Positions 14,700-22,954 of a stretch of 34,033 bases of DNA are shown here, piece by piece. Position 1 is the stretch's first letter. Every line of letters starts with the position of its first letter. Source of the DNA: Candidatus Aminicenantota bacterium (GTDB taxonomy: Bacteria > Acidobacteriota > Aminicenantia > UBA2199). A program made the position numbers and the translations under genes. The stretch is from contig DAOWKX010000008.1 of NCBI GenBank assembly GCA_030639705.1, positions 1-34,033 of the forward strand, given 5' to 3'. A model generated the notes under the pieces. That model made no database searches. It had not been told where the DNA came from and saw only the letters and a list, made by a program, of their open reading frames with translations.

Positions 14700-15179
14700 C
14701 TAATTATTTTTAAATCCCTTTATTATTTCATCAGCCACCTGTTCAACCAGACCAGGCAATCCCTTTTCAACTATTGGACTTAATTTTTCCTCCGGTTTAA
14801 TTTCCTTGGCCTGGATACAATAAATCACGATATCAATTGACTCAGACATATTTATCTTTTTGGCATAATCAAGAAAACCAATTAAATCAAATTCATGTAA
14901 TGAATGGCCTCTGTTTGTCTTCAAACTATTCACTTCATCACGCCGGAACCTTTTAAATTTTCCAGACGGTATCCCACAATTTCCGGAATCAATAAAGATT
15001 ATTTTCTCCCTATCTTGAAATTGATGTAGGAGATTCATCCCACAGGTTCTGGCCTCGATTAAATCAACCGCTATGCCTTTTAATTTCTTCTCCAATAATC
15101 GAATGGCATGCAGTGCTGCGCCATCATCTGCCATTAAATCGTTCCCCAGGCCAATGACTGCGGTCTTATGTCTTGTCAT
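14700..15179 (-). CDS. [NiFe] hydrogenase maturation protease (for the group 3b enzyme)
   Basis: A 159-residue member of the HycI/HybD endopeptidase family, which removes the C-terminal tail of the hydrogenase large subunit after nickel insertion. The opening VIGLGNDLMADDGAALHAI carries the first nickel-sensing acidic residue (Asp18). IFIDSGN supplies the second (Asp64), and the third ligand is probably His95 in RGHSLHEFDLIG. It lies three bases after the alpha-subunit gene, whose product ends in a cleavable tail (DPCISCSTH then eight residues). It is distinct from the second protease at 30538-31023, as expected from one protease per hydrogenase. Confidence 0.92.
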   Translation of the reverse strand: MTRHKTAVIGLGNDLMADDGAALHAIRLLEKKLKGIAVDLIEARTCGMNLLHQFQDREKIIFIDSGNCGIPSGKFKRFRRDEVNSLKTNRGHSLHEFDLIGFLDYAKKINMSESIDIVIYCIQAKEIKPEEKLSPIVEKGLPGLVEQVADEIIKGFKNN

Positions 15180-15182
15180 ATT

Positions 15183-16484
15183 TTATTTTTTAAATTCCAC
15201 ATTTAAATAGTGAGTGGAGCAGGAGATACAGGGGTCATAGGCTCTCACTAACATTTCCAGATTAAATCTCAATTCTTCCTGGGGGATATCCAGCATTGCC
15301 GGCACCATCTTTTCAAAATCCTTCTGGATGTTATTATGATTTAAATTGGTGGGGATCACGCAATTGGCTGCCACGCATATCCCATCATCATTGTAGGTAT
15401 AATCATGAAACAGGATTCCCCGGGGAACTTCTACCGCTCCGACTCCGCGTCCGTTTTTGACCTTGATCTCCGGTTTTTCCACCTTCAGTTCCTGGAGCAG
15501 CAACCAGTCAACATGATTGATTGACCGCTCCACCGCAAACACACACTCCACTATCTGGGCCGCATTGTTTTGGTAGGGACTGTAATTGATCCCGCTCAAC
15601 CCTAACAACTCCGCCACCTCTTTACTCAATGAGGTCAGCTGTGCGTGGTTGTTGTTATACCTGGCCAGCGCCCCTACCATAAACGACTCCCGGTTGAACT
15701 TACCGTACTTGGCTGTTGACTGCGGCACCACAAACTCATTCACCACTCCACGATACTCATCCGCTTTTATCACCTTGTCTATATCCGTGGTTGTTACCTC
15801 TCCATCATAAAACGCGTACTCCTTCTCATTGGTTAACGACACATATTCTGTCTCCCGACTGAACTCAGGAAATCCATCTGATACCGACTGAAATGTCTCT
15901 GCCAGCTGCTTTAAATCTCCCAAACACTCCTCCAGGCGAACCTTCAAACCCTCCAGCTCCTTACGAGTGGGCAACATGGTGAAATGTCCCACCTTGGGCC
16001 GTATCGGATGCGTGGTCCGACCACCGATAATATCGCACAACTCATTGGCCAACCGGTGTATCTTGGTCACTAACAATACCACCTCCTTGTGGCTCTCTAT
16101 CAACGGCAGCACACTGCCGACCTTGAATAAATCCGGAAGCACCAAATAACATACATGAAGTATATGACTCTGCATCGTCTCTCCATGAAGCAGCAACTCA
16201 CGCAATACCCGCGTCTGCTCGGATATCTCCACTCCTAAGGCCGCCTCGGTCGCCTTCAACGAAGCAAAGGTATGACCAATCGAACATATACCGCATATCC
16301 GTGAGGTAATCGTGGCCAACTCACTATATTCACGACCCACCACCATGGTCTCAAAAAATCGGGGCGCCTCAGACACCTGCCACTCCACCTTCTCAATCTT
16401 ACCACTATTTACATCCACCACTATATTACCGTGACCCTCCACCCGGGTTAAATGCTTCACATTTATCTTTACATCTTTACTCAT
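15183..16484 (-). CDS. hydA: Group 3b [NiFe] hydrogenase large (alpha) subunit
   Basis: The 433-residue catalytic subunit has both nickel-binding motifs: RICGICSIGH with Cys64 and Cys67, and DPCISCSTH with Cys419 and Cys422. After His425 comes an eight-residue tail removed by the maturation protease. Length and the gene order beta-gamma-delta-alpha match the cytosolic NAD(P)-linked sulfhydrogenases described in Pyrococcus (HydBGDA) and their bacterial relatives. These evolve H2 from NADPH or run in reverse, and can reduce sulfur. It overlaps the delta gene by four bases. Codon use here and in the next two genes (many GTG, TTG, ATA, GAG) looks different from the flanking genes. Confidence 0.94.
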   Translation of the reverse strand: MSKDVKINVKHLTRVEGHGNIVVDVNSGKIEKVEWQVSEAPRFFETMVVGREYSELATITSRICGICSIGHTFASLKATEAALGVEISEQTRVLRELLLHGETMQSHILHVCYLVLPDLFKVGSVLPLIESHKEVVLLVTKIHRLANELCDIIGGRTTHPIRPKVGHFTMLPTRKELEGLKVRLEECLGDLKQLAETFQSVSDGFPEFSRETEYVSLTNEKEYAFYDGEVTTTDIDKVIKADEYRGVVNEFVVPQSTAKYGKFNRESFMVGALARYNNNHAQLTSLSKEVAELLGLSGINYSPYQNNAAQIVECVFAVERSINHVDWLLLQELKVEKPEIKVKNGRGVGAVEVPRGILFHDYTYNDDGICVAANCVIPTNLNHNNIQKDFEKMVPAMLDIPQEELRFNLEMLVRAYDPCISCSTHYLNVEFKK

Positions 16485-17233
16485 TTCTTTACCTCCGGAT
16501 TCACTCCAAATAAATTGATCGTCCTCCTGATCTCCTCTACCGTGTAATTATACTTGTCCAGTATCTCGTGCATAGCATTCTTGTTGGGATTTTCTACCGT
16601 ACCACGACACGCCTCGCACGGAGACCCATTCGACGGACATCGCGCACCACATCCAGCTCGAGCCAACGGACCCAAACAAATCACTCCCTGGTCAAATAAA
16701 CATATGTTCTCCTTTAACTTGCACTCTACACATACCGGATGATTCGGCAACCTCGGCGTCTTTCCCAAACATAACTCCTTGACCATACGCAAAAACTCAT
16801 CACGGTCTATCGGACATCCGGGTATATACAAATCAACCTCTACCACCTCATCTATGCCCCTGGTGGGATAGGTATCCAAATGAGCCAGGTTCGAATCATC
16901 CCCGTACACACATTTTTTCACATCATCCATACTCGACCAGTTGTTCTTCAACCGGTTAATCCCTCCACTCACCGCACACTGCCCGTACGCCACCACCAAC
17001 TTCGACCGCTCTCGTATGTCCTTCAACCGATTCTCATCCGACTTACGCGTAATCGAACCCTCTACAAACGCTATATCATATTCCTCTGCCTCTCCCGTCA
17101 TCACTTCTCGAAATTCCACCACCTCAACCAATTCCAGTAGCTTTATTATATCTTCCTCTAAATTGGCAACCTGTAACTGACAACCCTCACAACCGGCAAA
17201 ATCAAAAAACGCTGCCCTCGGCTTTTTGCTCAT
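16481..17233 (-). CDS. hydD: Group 3b [NiFe] hydrogenase small (delta) subunit
   Basis: The 250-residue electron-transfer subunit carries the proximal cluster ligands in FAGCEGCQLQ (about 14-17), GQCAVSGG and IPGCPIDRDE. A C-terminal cysteine-rich region follows (CVECKLKENIC, then CLGPLARAGCGARCPSNGSPCEAC) for two more [4Fe-4S] clusters. There is no Tat signal, so the enzyme is cytosolic. It overlaps the large subunit gene by four bases and starts one base after the gamma stop codon. Features are typical of HydD/HyhS proteins. Confidence 0.94.
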   Translation of the reverse strand: MSKKPRAAFFDFAGCEGCQLQVANLEEDIIKLLELVEVVEFREVMTGEAEEYDIAFVEGSITRKSDENRLKDIRERSKLVVAYGQCAVSGGINRLKNNWSSMDDVKKCVYGDDSNLAHLDTYPTRGIDEVVEVDLYIPGCPIDRDEFLRMVKELCLGKTPRLPNHPVCVECKLKENICLFDQGVICLGPLARAGCGARCPSNGSPCEACRGTVENPNKNAMHEILDKYNYTVEEIRRTINLFGVNPEVKK

Positions 17234-17234
17234 C

Positions 17235-18158
17235 TTAAATCACTCCTCTTATATAACTGATATCACTGTAGTAAAATACCGGACCCTCCTGACAGACGTA
17301 TATGTTTTCGATCTGACAATGTCCGCATTTGCCAACACCGCATTTCATCCGACGCTCCAACGATACAATGATGTGATCATCGGAAAACTCCAGGTCATGG
17401 AGGTTCATGATGGCAAATTTATACATGACCGGCGGGCCCACCACAATGGCATAGGTCTCACGCGGATCCACATATCTCAACTTCGGAAATAAGGTGGTTA
17501 TCACTCCTACATTATCCTTCCACTGCTTCGATCGCCACTCATCCACCGGACCCCGGTAGGATATCTCCATGTGGCTCATCTCCAGGTAAGTGGACAAATC
17601 CGTGGTATCGACCGTTTCATAGAACACAATGTCATCCCGCTGCTTCCATTTTTCCAGCTCATTGACAAATAAACGCTGGGCCGGGTCCTTGCATCCGAAC
17701 AGAACGGAGATATGCTTGTAATCATCCCGGTGTTCCAGCGCATACTTGATCGCCGATCGCGCCGGCACCAACCCAATTCCCCCGCAGATAAATAACAGAC
17801 TCTTACCCTTTAACTCCTCCATGGGAAAACTCGTACCGTACGGACCCCTCACTCCTACACTATCTCCTACCTCCAAACTGTGGATGGCATTGGTCACCGC
17901 TCCCGCATTCCGTATCACCATCTCAAACTCCCTGCCATCGGAAGGAGGCGAGGATATCGATATCGGCGCCTCACCTATGCCCGGGATGGAAATCTCAGCA
18001 AACTGACCAGGACGATGACCCAAACTCCGCTCAGCTAACTCAAACCTGAAAAATGTATCAAATGGCGTCATCGGTCTTATCTTCCTCAGCGTGGCCACCT
18101 CGGGTAAATATATCGATGTCTTCTCTATTACTTCCTTATGGGGATAACTCTCGCACAT
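17235..18158 (-). CDS. hydG: Group 3b hydrogenase gamma subunit (FAD/NAD(P)-binding)
   Basis: A 307-residue ferredoxin-NADP+ reductase-like diaphorase subunit. The FAD part (about 15-105) has RPGQFAEISIPG and APISISSPP, the NAD(P) part has FICGGIGLVPARSAI, and a C-terminal [2Fe-2S] motif reads CGVGKCGHCQ with a final Cys in YVCQEG. It moves electrons between NAD(P)H and the hydrogenase clusters. A longer frame extends upstream to 18368, but the ATG at 18158 is preceded by AAGGAGGAAAG and begins MCESYPHKEVIEKT, as in homologues. The longer start would also overlap the beta gene by 200 bases. Confidence 0.93.
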   Translation of the reverse strand: MCESYPHKEVIEKTSIYLPEVATLRKIRPMTPFDTFFRFELAERSLGHRPGQFAEISIPGIGEAPISISSPPSDGREFEMVIRNAGAVTNAIHSLEVGDSVGVRGPYGTSFPMEELKGKSLLFICGGIGLVPARSAIKYALEHRDDYKHISVLFGCKDPAQRLFVNELEKWKQRDDIVFYETVDTTDLSTYLEMSHMEISYRGPVDEWRSKQWKDNVGVITTLFPKLRYVDPRETYAIVVGPPVMYKFAIMNLHDLEFSDDHIIVSLERRMKCGVGKCGHCQIENIYVCQEGPVFYYSDISYIRGVI

Positions 18159-18168
18159 TCTTTCCTCC

Positions 18169-19191
18169 TTACTGATTCTCCAAAATATATTTAAAAACCT
18201 TATTGGGCCCGGCAATATCGGCGGTACAGGCGTCCGCGCATCTCCCGCAGCCCACACATCCAAAATAGCGGTATTTATCAGGAAGATATTTGACCTTCCT
18301 GAAGGTTCGATGCCTGAATCGCTCGGCCCGGTCTCGCCTGAAATTATTACCATCCGCCACCAGGGCAAAATCCTCTAACATGCATCCATCCCAGACTTTT
18401 ATCCGCTTCCCCTCACTCAGGGTGAGATCGATCTCTTCCATGACATCAAAACAATAACAGGTGGGACACACAAATACACAGGACCCACAGGAAAAACATT
18501 TATCACCAAAATATTTCCAGACCGAATGATAATAGTTACGGGTTAAAAATTCAGATGCAATATCCACTGAAACCGGTAGTTTTTGATCATCTTTGATCCG
18601 GGTCTTGGCCTGATCGATCTCTTTCAAGCTATAATCATTCTTTCTCAAATTACTGCCTTTCAGGTAATTTTTACCCTTCTCACTGACTACCTCTATGACA
18701 TATTCTTCTCCCATGTCCACCAACATTAAATCAGCCACCTTGTAGTACTGGTCTTTTACCACGGATTTGGAAAACCGGTATTTATAATGTTTTAAGGGAT
18801 AAATTCCGATCAACAGGGAGTTTTCCCGTTTTTTTAGATAGTGCTCATCCCGCTCACCATCTGAAAATGCCCGGTCCATCATGTATATGGCGGCCAGATC
18901 ATAATAATGAATCCCGATGATGGTAACAGGATCATAACAGTTAACCGAGATATAAGAATCAGCCTTTTTGGGGACAAATTTTAGTAATACCTCCTTGGGC
19001 GGTTGAAAATACTTCTTGGGGGGAAGTATGGTGACATCATAGTCAAGGCTCAAATCCCCGGATGATTTTAGATCATCAAATACATAGTGGAAACCCTTCT
19101 GGATAACCCCCACTATTCTGGACTTTTTTTCCGAAATCTTCCTGTCAACAAAGGATAAAAAATCCTTTTTACTGATCTTTAAAATATCCAT
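18169..19191 (-). CDS. hydB: Group 3b hydrogenase beta subunit (two [4Fe-4S])
   Basis: A 340-residue protein related to HydB of sulfhydrogenase and to subunit A of anaerobic sulfite reductase (AsrA). Two C-terminal ferredoxin-like motifs stand out, CFSCGSCVFVCPTCYC near 232 and CVGCGRCADACTADI near 314, with VWDGCMLEDF between them. The N-terminal two thirds have no cofactor motif but match the family pattern (PPKKYFQPPKEVL; SVNCYDPVTI). It is the first gene of the operon, about 135 bases behind a good promoter. Confidence 0.92.
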   Translation of the reverse strand: MDILKISKKDFLSFVDRKISEKKSRIVGVIQKGFHYVFDDLKSSGDLSLDYDVTILPPKKYFQPPKEVLLKFVPKKADSYISVNCYDPVTIIGIHYYDLAAIYMMDRAFSDGERDEHYLKKRENSLLIGIYPLKHYKYRFSKSVVKDQYYKVADLMLVDMGEEYVIEVVSEKGKNYLKGSNLRKNDYSLKEIDQAKTRIKDDQKLPVSVDIASEFLTRNYYHSVWKYFGDKCFSCGSCVFVCPTCYCFDVMEEIDLTLSEGKRIKVWDGCMLEDFALVADGNNFRRDRAERFRHRTFRKVKYLPDKYRYFGCVGCGRCADACTADIAGPNKVFKYILENQ

Positions 19192-19332
19192 TATTTTTCT
19201 CCTGATTGTTGTTTTTTAGAGATCATATTTTTGAATGAAGTTGAAACCACTTTCATCAATGACTTTCTTTAATCAGTTATATAACGGCCAGGGTATTTTT
19301 ATTATAACCCTGTCTTTTGCCATTTAGTATAT

Positions 19333-19361
19333 ATTTTAATTGTTTTTTGAGGGAAAGTCAA
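19333..19361 (-). promoter_or_regulatory. Promoter of the group 3b hydrogenase operon
   Basis: The minus strand has TTGACT (19361-19356), 17 bases, then TAAAAT (19338-19333), both five of six. The rest of the 19192-19432 gap holds no gene. A short inverted repeat, CAGGGT/ACCCTG (about 19289-19312), sits in the leader and could be regulatory. A five-base stem TCAGG/CCTGA (19372-19385) follows cysA but lacks a T run. Confidence 0.6.
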
Positions 19362-19432
19362 TCATGATAATTCAGGGATTCCTGATAAAGGATAAGGATT
19401 ATTATTTAATAAAATAGTATGAGTGGTGAAGT

Positions 19433-20536
19433 TCATTCCAAGTATCCCAGCTGACTGAGTTTTTCTTCTATGATTTTACGCCCTTCTGGTGCGTTGAAAA
19501 TATTATACTTAACAAAACCCAGGTAAACCGTCGCGTTATTGGCTATTTTCTTTTTCTGAAACCGGTTCTTTTCTTCCACAACATTAATAATGATATCTCC
19601 GGTTAAAATATTAATTTCATATGCACTTCCCCGGTAATAAATATCTTTTATGGTTCCTTTTATGGGACATTCTCTGGTTTTTTTCTTTGAAATGAGGATA
19701 TCTTCAGGTCTGACCAGTAGGACCATTGAACCATTTTTTGGTGCTTTTAATGATTTAGTGGGTATTTCCCCGGCCATATTTTCAATATACAGTTTATGAT
19801 CATGTAACTTTCCCACAATCACATTGGTATTCCCAATAAAACTGGCAACAAATTTAGTTTCTGGATGTTCATAGACTTCTTTCGCTGTGCCAATCTGATC
19901 TACTTTTCCTCTATTGATGGCCACGATCTTATCAGCTATTTTAATGGCTTCATTCTGATCATGGGTAACAAAAACACTGGTTACATTGATTTTTTGATGT
20001 AAATCCCGGATCCAGTTGGCTAAATTTTCACGGATTTTTGCATCCAGAGAGCCAAACGGTTCATCTAATAACATGATTTTTGGCTCTGGTGCCAGCGCCC
20101 TGGCCAGGGCAACTCTCTGACGTTGTCCTCCTGAAAGTTGAGCTGGAAAATGTGATTCATAACCGTTCAAATTCACCAGATTGATGAGTTTCTCTACTTT
20201 ATCTTTTATAAAATCTTTTTTCTTTTTCATGATTTCCAGCCCAAAACCAATGTTCTTTTCAACGGTCATGTGTTTGAACAGGGCATAATGCTGGAAAACA
20301 AAGCCCACCTTCCTTTTTCTACTTACTGTATGGGTGACATCTTTTCCGTACAGATAGGTCTTCCCTCGGTCTGGGATTTCCAACCCCGCAATCATTCTGA
20401 GTATTGTACTTTTCCCTGATCCACTGGGCCCCAATAATGCCACCAGTTCACCTTCTTCTGCTCTGAAGCTGACATCATCAACTGCCACAAAATTTCCAAA
20501 TCTTTTACTTAAATTTTCAACCATGATGCTGGCCAT
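19433..20536 (-). CDS. cysA: Sulfate/thiosulfate ABC transporter ATPase CysA
   Basis: The 367 residues are an ABC ATPase plus a C-terminal regulatory domain. Walker A is GPSGSGKST (about 36), the Q-loop is FVFQHYALF, the signature is LSGGQRQRVALARAL, Walker B is IMLLDEPF and the switch histidine is in FVTHDQ. From about 240 a TOBE-type domain follows (LLVRPEDILI). MVENLSKRFGNFVAVDDVSF and KHMTVEKNIGFGL are characteristic of CysA. The two permeases upstream are CysT- and CysW-like, which supports sulfate/thiosulfate over molybdate or polyamines. It starts one base after cysW. Confidence 0.9.
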   Translation of the reverse strand: MASIMVENLSKRFGNFVAVDDVSFRAEEGELVALLGPSGSGKSTILRMIAGLEIPDRGKTYLYGKDVTHTVSRKRKVGFVFQHYALFKHMTVEKNIGFGLEIMKKKKDFIKDKVEKLINLVNLNGYESHFPAQLSGGQRQRVALARALAPEPKIMLLDEPFGSLDAKIRENLANWIRDLHQKINVTSVFVTHDQNEAIKIADKIVAINRGKVDQIGTAKEVYEHPETKFVASFIGNTNVIVGKLHDHKLYIENMAGEIPTKSLKAPKNGSMVLLVRPEDILISKKKTRECPIKGTIKDIYYRGSAYEINILTGDIIINVVEEKNRFQKKKIANNATVYLGFVKYNIFNAPEGRKIIEEKLSQLGYLE

Positions 20537-20537
20537 T

Positions 20538-21377
20538 CTAGCCTGCCTTTTGCTTAGAAATGAATTGAATAAAGTTAATTACCAGGATAGACAATATAAT
20601 AAGAATAATGGATGCAGAATAAGCACCGATATAATTTAGATCTGTGAATTGATCATGTATATATAAAGTGGCGCTCTGGGTTTTATTTAAAATGTTTCCG
20701 CTTACAACCAGTACAGCGCCGAATTCCCCGATGGATCGGGCAATGGTTAGGGTTAATCCATAACCGAGACCCCATTTTATCGTGGGTAGAGTGATTTTCC
20801 GGAAATTTTGCCATGCTGAAGCACCCAATACCTGAGCAGCCTCTTCCTGCTCCGATCCAAATTGCCTGAGTATTGGAATAATCTCTTTGGCCACAAAGGG
20901 CAAGGTGACAAATAAAGTCGCGATTATCATTCCAGGCAGCGCATAGATGATCTTTATATTGAAAAATGAGAATATCCTGCCCATCCATCCGTTGGGGCCA
21001 AACAAGATGATTAGCATAAATCCGATAACAACCGGAGAGACTGCAAAGGGGAGGTCCAGTAGACTTTCAATAATTAACTGCCCTCTAAATGTCTGTCTTG
21101 TCAGCATATATGCCAGCATAGTTCCAAAAATGGTATTGATGATGGCCACAGCAATGCAGATGATTATTGTTATCCCGAAAGAGTGAAGGGCGGTTGAACT
21201 GGTCAGGGAAGCAAAGGCCTGGTGCCAGTTCTTTGAAAATGTCTGCTTTAATATTCCACAAAAAGGAACAACTATAAGACCAAGAAACCAAAGAAAAACT
21301 CCAGTGATCAGTATCCTTTCCATGAATCGTAGGCTTTTCTTACCTGTTTGTGCGTCCGGATTATTTTGCTTCTTCAT
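20538..21377 (-). CDS. cysW: Sulfate ABC transporter permease CysW
   Basis: A 279-residue permease with six transmembrane helices and the cytoplasmic coupling motif EEAAQVLGASAWQNFRKITLP near 190. The subsequent ARSIGEFGAVLVVSGN is the signature of the CysT/CysW pair. An extended N-terminus (about 20 polar residues) is typical of CysW. Its start lies 17 bases inside the cysT gene. Sulfate imported here would feed assimilation; no dissimilatory sulfite reductase or APS reductase is visible in the window. Confidence 0.9.
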   Translation of the reverse strand: MKKQNNPDAQTGKKSLRFMERILITGVFLWFLGLIVVPFCGILKQTFSKNWHQAFASLTSSTALHSFGITIIICIAVAIINTIFGTMLAYMLTRQTFRGQLIIESLLDLPFAVSPVVIGFMLIILFGPNGWMGRIFSFFNIKIIYALPGMIIATLFVTLPFVAKEIIPILRQFGSEQEEAAQVLGASAWQNFRKITLPTIKWGLGYGLTLTIARSIGEFGAVLVVSGNILNKTQSATLYIHDQFTDLNYIGAYSASIILIILSILVINFIQFISKQKAG

Positions 21378-22179
21378 ATTTTCTTTTCCACTTTTGAATT
21401 ATGTTCAGCAGCAATATAATAGAAAATGATAATAATAAAAGAACTAGAGAAATTCCCAATGCACCGGGAATATTTCCGCTTTCAACTTCTCCGTATATGT
21501 AAACGGATGCAACCTGGGTCTTCATCGGGATATTACCGGCCACAATAACGATGGATCCAAATTCACCAAGGGCCCTGCTAAAGGAGAGTGCGGTGCCGGT
21601 CAGGATTGCCGGGGATAATGTAGGCAAAATTATTTTCAGGAATATGGTCCAGGGAGATGCACCCAGCGCCTCGGCTGCCTCCTCCATTTCTTTTTCCATT
21701 TCGATAATAACCGGTTGAACCGCTCTGACAACAAAGGGAAAAGTAACGAACAAGAGAGCCAGCATGATTCCCGGTTGATTGTAAATGATGTGAAATCCGT
21801 TTCTGGCAAAAAAATGACCGATGATACTCTGAGGTCCATAGAGTGTAACCAGCATAATACCTGTGACAACCGTGGGGATGGCAAACGGAAGATCTATGAG
21901 GGTGTTCATGGTTTTCTTTAATGGAAAATCATAACGAACCAGAACCCAGGCTGTAGCGGTTCCGGTGATACAATTGATAATGGCAATACAAAGAGCATAA
22001 AAAAAAGTTATTTTCAGTGAGTATATTGCATGGGGATGAGTGATGTGAGCCCATATCGCAGCCTGATTGTTTTTGAAAACAATTGAAATCAAGGCAAATA
22101 TTGGCAGGATAACCAGAATTCCGATATAAGATAAAGATAAGCAACGGAGAATGAGTCTTCCATCTTTAGCTACAATCAT
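21361..22179 (-). CDS. cysT: Sulfate ABC transporter permease CysT (CysU)
   Basis: A 272-residue permease with six helices and the loop EEAAEALGASPWTIFLKIILP near 187, followed by FSRALGEFGSIVIVAGNIP. First gene of the cysT-W-A operon. The promoter -10 hexamer ends only six bases before the ATG, so the mRNA is probably leaderless; there is no ribosome site and no other in-frame start nearby. No sulfate-binding protein gene (sbp/cysP) accompanies the operon on either side. Confidence 0.9.
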   Translation of the reverse strand: MIVAKDGRLILRCLSLSYIGILVILPIFALISIVFKNNQAAIWAHITHPHAIYSLKITFFYALCIAIINCITGTATAWVLVRYDFPLKKTMNTLIDLPFAIPTVVTGIMLVTLYGPQSIIGHFFARNGFHIIYNQPGIMLALLFVTFPFVVRAVQPVIIEMEKEMEEAAEALGASPWTIFLKIILPTLSPAILTGTALSFSRALGEFGSIVIVAGNIPMKTQVASVYIYGEVESGNIPGALGISLVLLLLSFSIILLLNIIQKWKRKYEEAK

Positions 22180-22185
22180 ACTCTA

Positions 22186-22214
22186 AATATAATACAATAA
22201 TAATATTTTGTCAA
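22186..22214 (-). promoter_or_regulatory. Promoter of cysTWA, predicting a leaderless mRNA
   Basis: Perfect TTGACA (22214-22209), 17-base spacer, TATATT (22191-22186) on the minus strand. The expected start point falls at about 22180-22179, on the A of the cysT ATG. Confidence 0.7.
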
Positions 22215-22299
22215 CTATTTTTTAGTCTGAAATAAAACAGCTGATCCGTAGGCAATGTTGATGCTGGATTGTAATAGGTGAAAAATTTAATAAAAGTTG

Positions 22300-22339
22300 T
22301 ATTTATAGTTGATTTTTTTTTTAATAAACACTATAAATA
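22300..22339. repeat. Inverted repeat overlapping the cytochrome-operon promoter
   Basis: Ten-base arms, TATTTATAGT (22300-22309) and ACTATAAATA (22330-22339), flank a T-rich 20-base interval. The right arm contains the proposed -10 of the plus-strand promoter and the left arm ends at its -35. It may be an operator or simply AT-rich chance. Confidence 0.4.
22309..22337 (+). promoter_or_regulatory. Promoter of the cytochrome/ResB/CcsA operon
   Basis: TTGATT (22309-22314), 17 bases, TATAAA (22332-22337) on the plus strand, about 75 bases before the tetraheme cytochrome gene. The 22180-22412 gap thus serves as a divergent promoter region and holds no gene. Confidence 0.45.
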
Positions 22340-22412
22340 TATGTGTCGATAGTTCGTCAATGAAAAAAGGTGTATGCCTGTGATTGCATTCAATCAAATG
22401 TGAGGAGGTAAT

Positions 22413-22907
22413 ATGAAAAAAGTTGTTCTGTTAATTTTCTGCCTGGCATTTCTTTTGTCTATGATTAACTCCGGAGATTTTAAGTATGTGGGTGTGAAGA
22501 AATGCAAGATGTGCCACAAAGGCGAACGAAAAGGAAATGTTTATGAAAAATGGCAAGAAAGAGCCCATGCAAAAGCCTTCGAAAGTCTTAAGAAAAAGGG
22601 TGAGGAAAAGAATCCAAAATGTTTGGAATGCCATACCACGGCTTTCAATAAAGGTGGATATAAAGTCGATGACCCCAAGGCTTCAAACTTTGAAGGAGTT
22701 CAGTGTGAGTCATGCCACGGGCCAGGTTCGGTTTATAAAAAAACCAGTATAATGAAAAACCGAGAACTGGCATTGAAAAACGGCTTGGTTAATATAACTG
22801 AAAAAAACTGCACAGTCTGCCATGATGGGGCGAAATGTGAACATGCCAAAGAGTTTAATTATAAAGAAGCCTTAAAAGCTATCGATCATACCGTCGAAAA
22901 AAAATAG
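22413..22907 (+). CDS. Periplasmic tetraheme cytochrome c (cytochrome c554-like)
   Basis: The 164-residue protein has a signal peptide (about 1-20, MKKVVLLIFCLAFLL) and four CxxCH sites, at residues 31, 70, 98 and 133. The spacing and the sentence KYVGVKKCKMCH ... CLECHTTAFNKGGY ... GVQCESCHGPGS follow the cytochrome c554 family. It is likely a soluble periplasmic electron carrier. A strong GAGGAGGTAAT ribosome site precedes it. It heads a run with the c-type cytochrome assembly genes resB and ccsA, whose products would attach its hemes and those of the octaheme protein at 12718-13410. Confidence 0.92.
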   Translation: MKKVVLLIFCLAFLLSMINSGDFKYVGVKKCKMCHKGERKGNVYEKWQERAHAKAFESLKKKGEEKNPKCLECHTTAFNKGGYKVDDPKASNFEGVQCESCHGPGSVYKKTSIMKNRELALKNGLVNITEKNCTVCHDGAKCEHAKEFNYKEALKAIDHTVEKK

Positions 22908-22954
22908 CCTAGAATCGTCAATCAAGTTTTAAGACTGTCTCAGGAAATCTACCC

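Noticed and set aside
18158..18368. Seventy-codon N-terminal extension of the gamma subunit
   Set aside because: The extension has no family similarity, overlaps the beta gene on the same strand, and the internal ATG has a strong ribosome site.
19372..19385. Rho-independent terminator after cysA
   Set aside because: Only a five-base stem and no following T run.
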